From assembly GCA_947454745.1 (NCBI GenBank), contig CANGMV010000053.1, forward strand, positions 1 to 7,153: DNA of 7,153 bases, given 5' to 3'. Below the pieces are notes generated by a model. The model made no database searches. It saw only the letters and a program-made list of their open reading frames with translations, and was not told where the DNA came from. A program made the translations under genes and the position numbers. Origin of the DNA: Bacteroidota bacterium. Its GTDB lineage: Bacteria > Bacteroidota > Bacteroidia > Chitinophagales > Chitinophagaceae. Below, piece after piece: positions 1 to 6,913 of this stretch (positions are counted from its first letter, which is position 1; the number at the start of each line of letters is the position of its first letter).

Positions 1-61
1 CCCGTATTCCGACCTACAATTTAGCAAAAAACAGACGACCACTGTAACAAAAAAGAAGAAT

Positions 62-1579
62 ATGTCAAAAAAAGTAATACTTGTAATCATGGATGGCTGG
101 GGATTAGGAAAAGTTCCCTTATCGGATGCGATTCAACAAGCAAAAGTACCATTCGTAAGCAGTTTATATAACAAGTATCCTCACTCCACATTAATCACTT
201 GTGGCGAGCAAGTTGGTTTACCCGATGGCCAAATGGGCAACAGCGAAGTTGGTCACTTAAACTTGGGTGCTGGAAGAATCGTCTACCAAGAATTACAAAG
301 AATTAATGTAGCAGTGAGAGACGGCGAGTTGGCAAATAATAAAACATTACTAGCCTCTATTCAATATGCAAAAGAAAACAATAAGCCATTGCATTTATTA
401 GGACTGGTGAGTGATGGTGGTGTGCACGCGCATACTGCACATTTAAAAGCACTATGTGATATTTGTAAAAAAGAAGGATTAACAAAAGTGTTCATACATG
501 CATTTACCGACGGAAGAGATACCGATCCAAAAAGTGGATTGGCTTATGTTGAAAATGTAGAAGCACATTTAAAAAATTCAGTAGGGAAAATTGCAACCGT
601 AAGCGGAAGATACTATGCTATGGATCGTGATAAGCGATGGGAAAGAGTTCAATTGGCATATGATGCATTGGTAAATGCTGTAGGTCCTACTGCCAGCTCG
701 GCAACGGAAGCAATTAAAGAAAACTATGCAAAGGATATTACCGACGAATTCATAAAACCAACTATTCTAACTGAAAACGGTGCGCCTATTGCTACCATTC
801 AGTCAGGCGATGCCGTTTTATGTTTCAATTTTAGAACAGATCGTTGTAGAGAAATCACTGAAGTATTATCGCAAAAAGATTTCCCTGAATTCGGCATGAA
901 AAAATTGGATTTACATTACACAACCATTACCAAGTACGATGAAACATTCCAAAAAGTAAATGTAATTTTCGAAAACGACAATTTAGTAAACACATTAGGG
1001 GACGTGTTAGCACAAAATCATAAAAAACAAATTCGTATCGCTGAAACTGAAAAATACCCACACGTAACTTTCTTTTTTAGCGGCGGTAGAGAAGTTCCAT
1101 TTGAAGGTGAATCACGCATCATGGCTCCATCACCAAAAGTGGCCACTTACGATTTACAACCCGAAATGAGTGCCAAGGAACTGACCGATAAATTATTGCC
1201 AGAAATTAATGCTGGCAATCCTGATTTTATTTGTTTAAACTTCGCCAATGCCGATATGGTTGGACATACTGGTATTTTTAGTGCAGTAGTAAAAGCAGTA
1301 GAAACTGTAGATGCCTGTGTAGAACAAATTGTGACTGCAGGCTTAAACAATGGGTATACTATATTCTTAACTGCAGACCATGGGAATGCCGACTATATGA
1401 TTAATGAAGACGGAAGTCCAAACACGGCACATACCACCAATCCTGTTCCTTTCTTTATAATAGACAAGGATTGGAAGGGCACTATCCAACCTGGCAAATT
1501 AGGGGATATTGCTCCAACGATATTAAACATGATGGGCTTGGCGATACCAAACGAAATGACAGGAAAAGTGCTGATCTAA
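62..1579 (+). CDS. gpmI: 2,3-bisphosphoglycerate-independent phosphoglycerate mutase
   Basis: This enzyme interconverts 3- and 2-phosphoglycerate in glycolysis and gluconeogenesis in the cytoplasm. It uses two metal ions (usually Mn) and a phosphoserine intermediate. The 505-residue length is normal for the family. Visible active-site residues are D11 in the opening MDGWG motif, the catalytic serine S61 in GNSEVGH, H122, the HAFTDGRD segment around 146-153, R183 and R189 in SGRYYAMDRD, R258 and R261 in NFRTDR, K331 in ETEKYPH, D398 and H402 in ADMVGH, D439 and H440 in TADHGN, and H457. The set is complete, so the enzyme should be active. The start at 62 gives the standard N-terminus (MSKKVILVIMDGWG). 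The frame is open upstream to the window edge, but those residues do not belong to the family. An A-rich stretch, not a clear Shine-Dalgarno, precedes the ATG. It leads a same-strand run of four genes, with a 79-base gap to the next. Confidence 0.97.
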   Translation: MSKKVILVIMDGWGLGKVPLSDAIQQAKVPFVSSLYNKYPHSTLITCGEQVGLPDGQMGNSEVGHLNLGAGRIVYQELQRINVAVRDGELANNKTLLASIQYAKENNKPLHLLGLVSDGGVHAHTAHLKALCDICKKEGLTKVFIHAFTDGRDTDPKSGLAYVENVEAHLKNSVGKIATVSGRYYAMDRDKRWERVQLAYDALVNAVGPTASSATEAIKENYAKDITDEFIKPTILTENGAPIATIQSGDAVLCFNFRTDRCREITEVLSQKDFPEFGMKKLDLHYTTITKYDETFQKVNVIFENDNLVNTLGDVLAQNHKKQIRIAETEKYPHVTFFFSGGREVPFEGESRIMAPSPKVATYDLQPEMSAKELTDKLLPEINAGNPDFICLNFANADMVGHTGIFSAVVKAVETVDACVEQIVTAGLNNGYTIFLTADHGNADYMINEDGSPNTAHTTNPVPFFIIDKDWKGTIQPGKLGDIAPTILNMMGLAIPNEMTGKVLI

Positions 1580-1596
1580 CATAAGTGCAGTTCTAA

Positions 1597-1616
1597 TTTA
1601 AATGACTACATTTAAA
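1597..1616. repeat. Short AT-rich inverted repeat (possible hairpin) between gpmI and the haem-binding gene
   Basis: TTTAAATG at 1597-1604 is perfectly complementary to CATTTAAA at 1609-1616, leaving a 4-base loop. It lies 18 bases after the gpmI stop, within the 79-base gap. The stem is nearly all A-T and no T-run follows on the + strand, so it is not a convincing intrinsic terminator. It could be a weak mRNA 3'-end or processing hairpin, or chance in AT-rich DNA. I see no clear TAnnTTTG promoter box in the rest of this gap. Confidence 0.35.
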
Positions 1617-1658
1617 CCATTAACAAAAACGATTGTCATAGTCACCTAAACCAACATT

Positions 1659-2162
1659 ATGATTAAGAAAATACTCATTGGATTATTAATTGTGCTCATC
1701 GCGATTCAATTTATAAAGCCAACAAGAAACTTATCGGGTAATACCGACAAAGACATTAGCACGATTTACCCTATGTCGGATAGTGTAAAACAAATTGTGA
1801 CTAAAGCATGTGCCGATTGTCATAGCAACAAAACCGTATATCCTTGGTATGCATCCGTGCAGCCACTTTCATTTTGGTTAGACCATCATGTAGACGAAGG
1901 TAAACGTGAAATTAATTTCAATGAATTTGCATCCTATCGTATAGGTAAGCAAAACCACAAATTAAAAGAAGTGATCGAACAAGTAAAAGAAGACGAAATG
2001 CCTTTGTCCTCTTATACACTTATTCACAAAGAAGCAAAATTAACTGCTGGCGAAAAAGCAACTTTAATCCAATGGTGTCAAAACATCATGGATAGCATTA
2101 AAGCAAATTATCCAGCTGATAGTTTAAATATAAAACGCCCACCCCCACCAACTGGTAAATAA
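1659..2162 (+). CDS. Membrane-anchored haem-binding domain protein (c-type CxxCH)
   Basis: This is a small protein of the 'haem-binding domain' family that is common in Bacteroidota (Pfam Haem_bd type, from memory). Residues 5-19 form one hydrophobic segment after a lysine-rich start and run into the family's characteristic IQFIKPxxN stretch. It is probably an uncleaved anchor that leaves the rest in the periplasm. C51, C54 and H55 form a CxxCH site for covalent haem, followed by the conserved SNKTVYPWY segment (56-64) and SFWLDHH (71-77). M114 in EDEMP is a candidate second axial ligand, and H123 and a tryptophan near the end fit the family pattern. The tail is proline-rich (RPPPP). The redox or sensing role is unknown for the family. 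The gene is 12 bases upstream of engB and probably cotranscribed with it, but no functional link is evident. The ATG at 1659 is chosen because it begins the membrane anchor. Confidence 0.88.
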   Translation: MIKKILIGLLIVLIAIQFIKPTRNLSGNTDKDISTIYPMSDSVKQIVTKACADCHSNKTVYPWYASVQPLSFWLDHHVDEGKREINFNEFASYRIGKQNHKLKEVIEQVKEDEMPLSSYTLIHKEAKLTAGEKATLIQWCQNIMDSIKANYPADSLNIKRPPPPTGK

Positions 2163-2166
2163 GGGG
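2161..2166 (+). promoter_or_regulatory. Shine-Dalgarno-like sequence before engB
   Basis: AAGGGG overlaps the stop codon of the haem-binding gene and lies 8 bases before the engB ATG at 2175. It resembles AAGGAG and is the only purine-G-rich ribosome-binding-like site I see before a gene here. Bacteroidota generally rely little on such sites, so it may be incidental. It does support the ATG at 2175 as the start. Confidence 0.4.
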
Positions 2167-2174
2167 ATTGAAAT

Positions 2175-2813
2175 ATGAAAATTAACAAAGCAACTTATTT
2201 AATATCTAGCCCAGGATTTGAACAATGTCCTAAATTAGATCAACCTGAATATGCATTTATTGGACGTAGTAATGTAGGTAAGTCCTCTATTATTAATGCA
2301 CTATGCAATCAAAAGAACTTGGCCAAAACTTCGGGCACCCCTGGTAAAACTCAGCTTATCAATCATTTCGAAGTATTGAGTTCCAATGCCAAAGGCCCTT
2401 GGGACAAATGGTATATTGTAGATTTACCTGGCTACGGATTTGCAAAAGTTTCTCAAAGCAGCCGACGCAGATGGGAACAAATGATTGAAAATTATTTGAG
2501 AAAAAGGCCCAATTTAAATCGTGTATTTGTTTTAATTGATAGTCGACATGCGCCTCAAAAAATTGATTTAGAGTTTATTGAACAAATGGTAAAATGGGAA
2601 ATCCCTTACACCCTAATATTCACCAAATCGGATAAAGAAAAACCAGGCGTAGTGGCGCGCAATGTACAGTCCATGTTTGATACCTTAAAAGAAAGGCTTC
2701 CTTTTTTACCACAAGGCTTTGTAACAAGTGCAGAGAAAAAAGAAGGCGTAGAAGAAGTAGTTGCTTGCATTGATCAATACAACCAACTATATAAAGACCA
2801 GCAAAGTTTATAA
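2175..2813 (+). CDS. engB: Ribosome biogenesis GTPase EngB (YsxC/YihA family)
   Basis: EngB is a small cytoplasmic GTPase of the TrmE-Era-EngA-YihA-Septin group. It is needed for assembly of the large ribosomal subunit and is essential in several bacteria studied. All G motifs are visible: G1 GRSNVGKS at 30-37, the G2 threonine T55 in SGTPGKT, G3 DLPGYG at 83-88, G4 TKSD at 150-153, and G5 TSA at 184-186. The 212-residue length is typical of the single-domain family and rules out the larger Era and Der GTPases. The N-terminal segment before G1 and the segment SSRRRWEQM after G3 also fit. It begins 12 bases after the haem-binding gene and ends 2 bases before the ABC transporter gene, so all three are probably one transcript. 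Confidence 0.96.
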   Translation: MKINKATYLISSPGFEQCPKLDQPEYAFIGRSNVGKSSIINALCNQKNLAKTSGTPGKTQLINHFEVLSSNAKGPWDKWYIVDLPGYGFAKVSQSSRRRWEQMIENYLRKRPNLNRVFVLIDSRHAPQKIDLEFIEQMVKWEIPYTLIFTKSDKEKPGVVARNVQSMFDTLKERLPFLPQGFVTSAEKKEGVEEVVACIDQYNQLYKDQQSL

Positions 2814-2815
2814 TT

Positions 2816-4585
2816 ATGAAGATATTAATTCAATACATACGCCCTTTTAGAGGCCTTGTGATTATCGCATTTATTTTAGCAGCCATTAACCAAACCTTCT
2901 CCATGTTTGACCCCATGTTGTTTGGTAGATTGATAGATGAATTTGCAAAGACCCCATTTGTGGATGCTTTAGGACATGTTAGAACACAACCTGAATTTTT
3001 AAAAGGCATTGGACAAATTTTATTATTATTAGTAGGCACCGCCATGGTGAGTAGAATCGCCAAAGCGTTTCAGGACTATACGGTGAATGTGATCATACAA
3101 AAATTTGGAGCATCCCTATTTACAGATGGATTAAAACACTCCATGCAATTACCTTATCAAGCATTTGAGGATCAACGTAGCGGAGAAACCTTGTCCATTT
3201 TAACCAAGGCAAGAGCTGATTGCGAGAAGTTTATTAGCTATGTTATTAATGTGGTTTTTGGAATTGTGGTAAGTATTGTATTCATATCTATTTACGCAAC
3301 AAAATTGCATTGGTCTATTATGCCTATTTATATTATAGGTGCAAGTACCATTGCCTATGTAACTAATTTATTGAGTAAGCGTATTAAATCTATTCAAAAG
3401 AATATTGTAAAGGAAACCACTACCCTAGCAGGTACTACGACCGAAAGTTTACGCAATATTGAATTGGTGAAAAGTTTAGGCTTAACCAATCAAGAGGTGG
3501 ATAGATTAAATAACAATACGTATAAAATATTAGCACTAGAATTAAAGAAAGTTAAAAATATTCGTTCTTTAAGTTTTATTCAAGGTACCATGGTGAACTT
3601 CTTAAGACAAGTCATCACCTTTACTTTAATGTGGTTGATATTTAAAGAGATTTTATCAGTAGGTCAATTAATTTCCTTACAGTTTTATAGCTTCTTCATA
3701 TTTGGACCCTTGCAAGAAATAGGAAGTATCATCATGAGCTATCGTGAAACAGAAGCTTCCTTAAATAATTTCGACGCATTGATGAAAAAGGAAATTGAAA
3801 TAAATCCTGCAGATGCTGTTCCCATTGGGAATATTGAACATTTGACATTTGACCATGTTGGATTTCAGCACCAAACGGCCAATTTTAAAGCAATGGACGA
3901 CATCAGCTTTGAGGCAAAAAAAGGGGAAACCATTGCTTTTGTAGGACCATCAGGAGCAGGTAAAAGCACATTGGTGAAACTAATTGTTGGCTTGTACCAA
4001 ACACAGGAAGGACAAATAAGAATCAATGGCGTGAATAGCAAGCAAATTGATATGAATGAACTCAGAAATCAAATTAGTTTTGTAACTCAAGACACGCAAT
4101 TATTTGCAGGAACCATTAGAGAAAATTTGGCATTTGTTGCACCTAATGCAACTGAGGATGAAATGCTAATTGCTTTAACAAAATCAAGCTGTACCAATAT
4201 TTTGGACAAAGGAGGAAATGGACTTGCTACTGTTATTGGCGAAGGAGGACTGAAGTTAAGTGGAGGTGAAAAACAAAGATTGTCTATTGCGCGTGCTTTA
4301 TTAAGACACCCTCACTTGTTAATATTCGACGAAGCAACTTCTAGTTTAGATAGTTTAACCGAAGAATCTATTACAGATACCATTCGCGAGTTGTCGGCCG
4401 AGCGAGAGCAAATCACGATTATGATTGCACACCGTTTGAGCACCATTATTCATGCTACAAGAATTTATGTACTCGAGAAGGGGAAGGTGATTGAACAAGG
4501 AAATCACGAGACCTTACTTGCAGAAAAAGGATTGTATTACGCCATGTGGAGACAACAAATCGGAGAAAGAAAATCAACTAATTAA
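2816..4585 (+). CDS. ABC exporter, fused transmembrane and ATP-binding domains (MsbA/multidrug-like)
   Basis: This is a half-transporter expected to work as a homodimer in the inner membrane, using ATP to export a substrate. The first 310 or so residues form a type-I exporter membrane domain with about six hydrophobic segments (roughly 13-30, 65-82, 140-160, 166-186, 262-278, 285-305). The ATPase domain follows: Walker A GPSGAGKST at 377-385, Q-loop Q425, signature LSGGEKQ at 481-487, Walker B ending in D505 with catalytic E506, D-loop SSLD just after, and switch H539. All motifs are intact. The 589-residue length is normal. The substrate cannot be read from sequence; lipid, drug or peptide export are all possible, so I give no gene symbol. 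There is no N-terminal C39 peptidase domain, which argues against a bacteriocin-maturing exporter. It lies 2 bases downstream of engB, which implies cotranscription. It converges with the DUF2721 gene across 34 bases. Confidence 0.93.
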   Translation: MKILIQYIRPFRGLVIIAFILAAINQTFSMFDPMLFGRLIDEFAKTPFVDALGHVRTQPEFLKGIGQILLLLVGTAMVSRIAKAFQDYTVNVIIQKFGASLFTDGLKHSMQLPYQAFEDQRSGETLSILTKARADCEKFISYVINVVFGIVVSIVFISIYATKLHWSIMPIYIIGASTIAYVTNLLSKRIKSIQKNIVKETTTLAGTTTESLRNIELVKSLGLTNQEVDRLNNNTYKILALELKKVKNIRSLSFIQGTMVNFLRQVITFTLMWLIFKEILSVGQLISLQFYSFFIFGPLQEIGSIIMSYRETEASLNNFDALMKKEIEINPADAVPIGNIEHLTFDHVGFQHQTANFKAMDDISFEAKKGETIAFVGPSGAGKSTLVKLIVGLYQTQEGQIRINGVNSKQIDMNELRNQISFVTQDTQLFAGTIRENLAFVAPNATEDEMLIALTKSSCTNILDKGGNGLATVIGEGGLKLSGGEKQRLSIARALLRHPHLLIFDEATSSLDSLTEESITDTIRELSAEREQITIMIAHRLSTIIHATRIYVLEKGKVIEQGNHETLLAEKGLYYAMWRQQIGERKSTN

Positions 4586-4619
4586 ACTTAATTGATAATT
4601 ATTATTGTTCGTTGTTTGC

Positions 4620-5063
4620 TTAATCGCGTTCGAATTTCTTTTTAAGGTATTCCATCACCGAAGGATCTTCAAGTCCTTCCATATCACTTAATTCAATTTC
4701 GATTGCCTTGGTGCTTAATCGAATTTCGATGAGTGATAAAAAAATGGACCATGAAAAAGAAATCAAGCTAATGGCAAAAATAGTTTGTGCCACTTTTTGA
4801 TATTCAATATAAATAAAGAACATGGATACGATGGCGAATAGCAGGGAAGCCACTCCATAAGTTTGCATGTTTCGAATTAACTTAAGGCGATATTTTAGGT
4901 TCTTAATTTGCGTAAAAATCAAATGCCTTTGCTCCTGTGTTTGGTATTTATCATGTAAAACACGCACACGACTCGACAAAGCCAAAAAACGATTGGTATA
5001 AGCCAGCATAATTAAGCTTATGGCTGGAAAAAGAAGGGCAGGTATATTTACAGTTAATTCCAT
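4620..5063 (-). CDS. DUF2721-family membrane protein
   Basis: This is a small inner-membrane protein of unknown function. The family hallmark is at the N-terminus: LLFPAISLIMLAYTNRFLAL (10-29). Here that forms a first membrane segment at about 7-22, followed by a conserved basic stretch. A charged, probably helical cytoplasmic region (31-66) comes next, then two close membrane segments (about 69-88 and 91-112) and an acidic or charged C-terminal tail (to residue 147). The frame stays open upstream to a TTG at 5102. The ATG at 5063 is preferred because the family pattern starts there and because the upstream part overlaps the likely promoter and does not resemble the family. The gene is transcribed away from uvrC and toward the ABC gene. 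Nothing nearby explains its role. Confidence 0.85.
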   Translation of the reverse strand: MELTVNIPALLFPAISLIMLAYTNRFLALSSRVRVLHDKYQTQEQRHLIFTQIKNLKYRLKLIRNMQTYGVASLLFAIVSMFFIYIEYQKVAQTIFAISLISFSWSIFLSLIEIRLSTKAIEIELSDMEGLEDPSVMEYLKKKFERD

Positions 5064-5067
5064 ACCA

Positions 5068-5075
5068 CAAAAATA
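5068..5075 (-). promoter_or_regulatory. Putative -7 promoter box for the DUF2721 gene (TATTTTTG on the - strand)
   Basis: Read on the - strand, this is the same TATTTTTG box, exactly matching TAnnTTTG. It ends only 4 bases before the ATG at 5063, so initiation at the usual distance would fall at or next to the start codon and give a leaderless mRNA. A TTG on the - strand at 5102-5100 is a possible -33 element, but its 24-base spacing is longer than usual. Confidence 0.42.
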
Positions 5076-5080
5076 TAAAG

Positions 5081-5088
5081 TATTTTTG
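5081..5088 (+). promoter_or_regulatory. Putative -7 promoter box for uvrC (TATTTTTG)
   Basis: TATTTTTG is an exact match to the Bacteroidota -7 consensus TAnnTTTG. Initiation a few bases downstream would give a leader of roughly 10-14 bases before the uvrC ATG at 5106, with no Shine-Dalgarno. No clear -33 TTG/TTTG lies at the usual distance upstream (around 5055-5062), which weakens the call. The position also argues against the alternative GTG start at 5088, which would lie within the promoter box. Confidence 0.5.
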
Positions 5089-5105
5089 TGCTTTCGCTGC
5101 AATAC

Positions 5106-6905
5106 ATGGAAAAAGAGCTTTTTAAGAAAATACAGGATGGCTTACCCCAGGAACCGGGCATTTATCAATATTTTGATGAAAATGGCCGTTTATTGTATGT
5201 AGGCAAGGCCAAGAATATTCGCAAAAGGGTGAGTTCCTATTTCTTATCCAACCACCAACATACACTTAAGACCATTGAGTTGGTACAAAAAATAAAGGAC
5301 ATTCAGTTCACCATCGTGAATTCAGAACACGATGCATTTATTTTAGAGAATGAACTGATTAAGAATTATCAGCCTAAATACAATATCAATTTAAAGGACG
5401 ATAAAACCTATCCTTATATTGTTATTAAAAAAGAAAACTTCCCTCGCGTATTTTTAACGCGTCGAAAAATTCAGGATGGTAGCACTTATATCGGCCCCTT
5501 TACCAATGTGATGGCGGTGCGTGAATTAATTGATCATATAAAACATACCATTCCGCTTCGTACTTGTACTTTGCCACTTACCCCAAAAAATATAGAACAA
5601 GGAAAATTTAAAGTGTGCTTGGAATATCACTTAGGTAATTGTTTAGGCCCTTGTCAGGGATACCAAAGTTTAGAAGCATATAATGCATCTATTGAACAGG
5701 TTCAATATTTATTAAAAGGAAATATCAAGCCAGTACTATCCAACCTGAAAGAAAAAATGTTGGAAGAAGCCAAAACGATGGCTTTTGAAAAAGCAGCATT
5801 GACAAAAAAGAAAATAGAAGAATTAGAGCATTATCAAACCAAGTCGGTGGTGTATACCAAACAGCAGCATGCCATGGATGTATTTAGCATTGCACATGAA
5901 GCCGATCAAGCTTATGTAAGCTACTTAATGGTTGAGAATGGCAGAATCATACAAACCCATATCCTACCCCTAACCGTTCCCTTAGAAGAGTCTATTGAGA
6001 CCATATTATCCTTTGCCATTCACTATTTTAGAACCAATTTAAACAGTAGGGCTAAGGAAATTATTGTACCCTTTGAATTAACTGAAAAAGTATTTGAAGT
6101 AAAGTATACCATTCCCCAGGCAGGTGATAAAGAACAACTATTGGCATTGTCTCAAAAAAATGCAGACTATGCATTAAAAGATTGGAAACATAAGCAAGCA
6201 TTAGTGAGTGTTGAAAAACCATCGGATAATATTGTGTTGGAAGAAATGCAAAAAGTATTGCATTTAAAAACAACACCTACTCATATTGAATGTTTCGATA
6301 ACTCCAATTTCCAAGGTGCGTACCCGGTATCGGCCATGGTTTGTTTTAAAAATGGCGTGCCTAGTAAATCAGATTATCGCAAGTTCAATATTAAAACAGT
6401 GGTAGGTATTAACGACTTTGCCAGCATGAAAGAATCAGTAGGAAGACGTTATAAATCGGTGATGGAGAAAAAACTACCCCTACCACAGTTAATCATTATT
6501 GATGGTGGTAAAGGACAATTAAATGCTGCATTAGAAGCTTTGACTGAATTAGGCATACAAGACAAAGTCACAACGGTAGGCTTGGCTAAAAACATTGAAG
6601 AATTATTTTTTCCGGGCGATAGCAAGTCCATTATACTAGACTGGCATAGTGAGGCACATAAGCTTATTCGCAATATAAGGGACGAAGTGCATCGTTTTGG
6701 TATTCAATTTCACCGAAGCAAGCGATCCAAAGGTGCGCTAGAAACTGGTCTGGATCATATTCCTGGCATTGGGCCTAAAACAAAGGACTTGTTGTTATTG
6801 CACTTTAAATCGGTACAGAAAATTAAAACTGCAAGCCCTGCACTACTTACTACATTAATAGGCGAAAAAAAAGCTGCCATTTTATTTGCAGCTCTTAATT
6901 CATAA
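5106..6905 (+). CDS. uvrC: UvrABC excinuclease subunit C
   Basis: UvrC makes both incisions around bulky DNA lesions after UvrA/UvrB recognition in nucleotide excision repair. The domain order is complete over 599 residues. The N-terminal GIY-YIG nuclease carries GIY at 18-20, YVG at 31-33, R39, and likely catalytic E81 in LENELIK. A four-cysteine cluster (C154, C171, C179, C183) matches the region proposed to hold an iron-sulfur cluster in E. coli UvrC. A UVR motif for UvrB binding lies at about 214-243. The RNase H-like nuclease has its DDH triad at D398 (FDNSN), D466 (IDGGKGQ) and H529 (DEVHRF). Helix-hairpin-helix DNA-binding repeats lie at about 549-598. The ATG at 5106 is chosen over a GTG at 5088 because the family starts near here and the GTG lies within the putative promoter. 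It diverges from the DUF2721 gene and converges with the gldN-like gene, leaving only 8 bases between stops. Confidence 0.97.
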   Translation: MEKELFKKIQDGLPQEPGIYQYFDENGRLLYVGKAKNIRKRVSSYFLSNHQHTLKTIELVQKIKDIQFTIVNSEHDAFILENELIKNYQPKYNINLKDDKTYPYIVIKKENFPRVFLTRRKIQDGSTYIGPFTNVMAVRELIDHIKHTIPLRTCTLPLTPKNIEQGKFKVCLEYHLGNCLGPCQGYQSLEAYNASIEQVQYLLKGNIKPVLSNLKEKMLEEAKTMAFEKAALTKKKIEELEHYQTKSVVYTKQQHAMDVFSIAHEADQAYVSYLMVENGRIIQTHILPLTVPLEESIETILSFAIHYFRTNLNSRAKEIIVPFELTEKVFEVKYTIPQAGDKEQLLALSQKNADYALKDWKHKQALVSVEKPSDNIVLEEMQKVLHLKTTPTHIECFDNSNFQGAYPVSAMVCFKNGVPSKSDYRKFNIKTVVGINDFASMKESVGRRYKSVMEKKLPLPQLIIIDGGKGQLNAALEALTELGIQDKVTTVGLAKNIEELFFPGDSKSIILDWHSEAHKLIRNIRDEVHRFGIQFHRSKRSKGALETGLDHIPGIGPKTKDLLLLHFKSVQKIKTASPALLTTLIGEKKAAILFAALNS

Positions 6906-6913
6906 TATCTCAA

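Larger units (their letters stand above)
5066..5090. repeat. Perfect 10-base inverted repeat spanning the divergent promoter
   Basis: CACAAAAATA at 5066-5075 and TATTTTTGTG at 5081-5090 are exact reverse complements, separated by the 5 bases TAAAG. The palindrome fills the middle of the 42-base gap between the DUF2721 start and the uvrC start. Each arm contains an outward-facing -7 box, so the symmetry may simply reflect two promoters back to back. It could also serve as a site for a dimeric regulator. Confidence 0.8.

Noticed and set aside
3..47. A short open stretch in frame 3 ending at TAA 45-47 that could be the tail of an upstream gene.
   Set aside because: Only 14 codons are visible and they match nothing I recognise. 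An open stretch this short is uninformative.
2..61. In-frame open extension upstream of the gpmI ATG, up to the window edge.
   Set aside because: The residues are low-complexity (K/T/N-rich) and do not resemble the family, whose N-terminus matches exactly from the ATG at 62. The frame is open because the stretch is short.
2816..4585. A bacteriocin or peptide-maturation exporter as part of a hidden biosynthetic system.
   Set aside because: There is no N-terminal peptidase domain and no small precursor peptide gene or modifying enzyme nearby. The neighbours are housekeeping genes.
4580..4619. AATTAA/TTAATT inverted repeat and AT-rich bases between the convergent ABC and DUF2721 genes, considered as a terminator.
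   Set aside because: The arms are 6 A-T pairs with a 2-base loop, too tight and weak for a hairpin. There is no GC stem and no T-run, so it is likely chance in AT-rich DNA.
5064..5102. TTG at 5102 as a longer start for the DUF2721 gene.
   Set aside because: The 13 extra residues precede the family hallmark, overlap the divergent promoter region, and would overlap the space in front of uvrC.
5088..5105. GTG at 5088 as a longer start for uvrC.
   Set aside because: It would start inside the putative -7 box and add residues not expected in UvrC. The ATG at 5106 fits the family.
6906..6913. Terminator between uvrC and the gldN-like gene.
   Set aside because: Only 8 bases separate the two stops and no hairpin is visible. 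Any termination signal must lie within the coding sequences.
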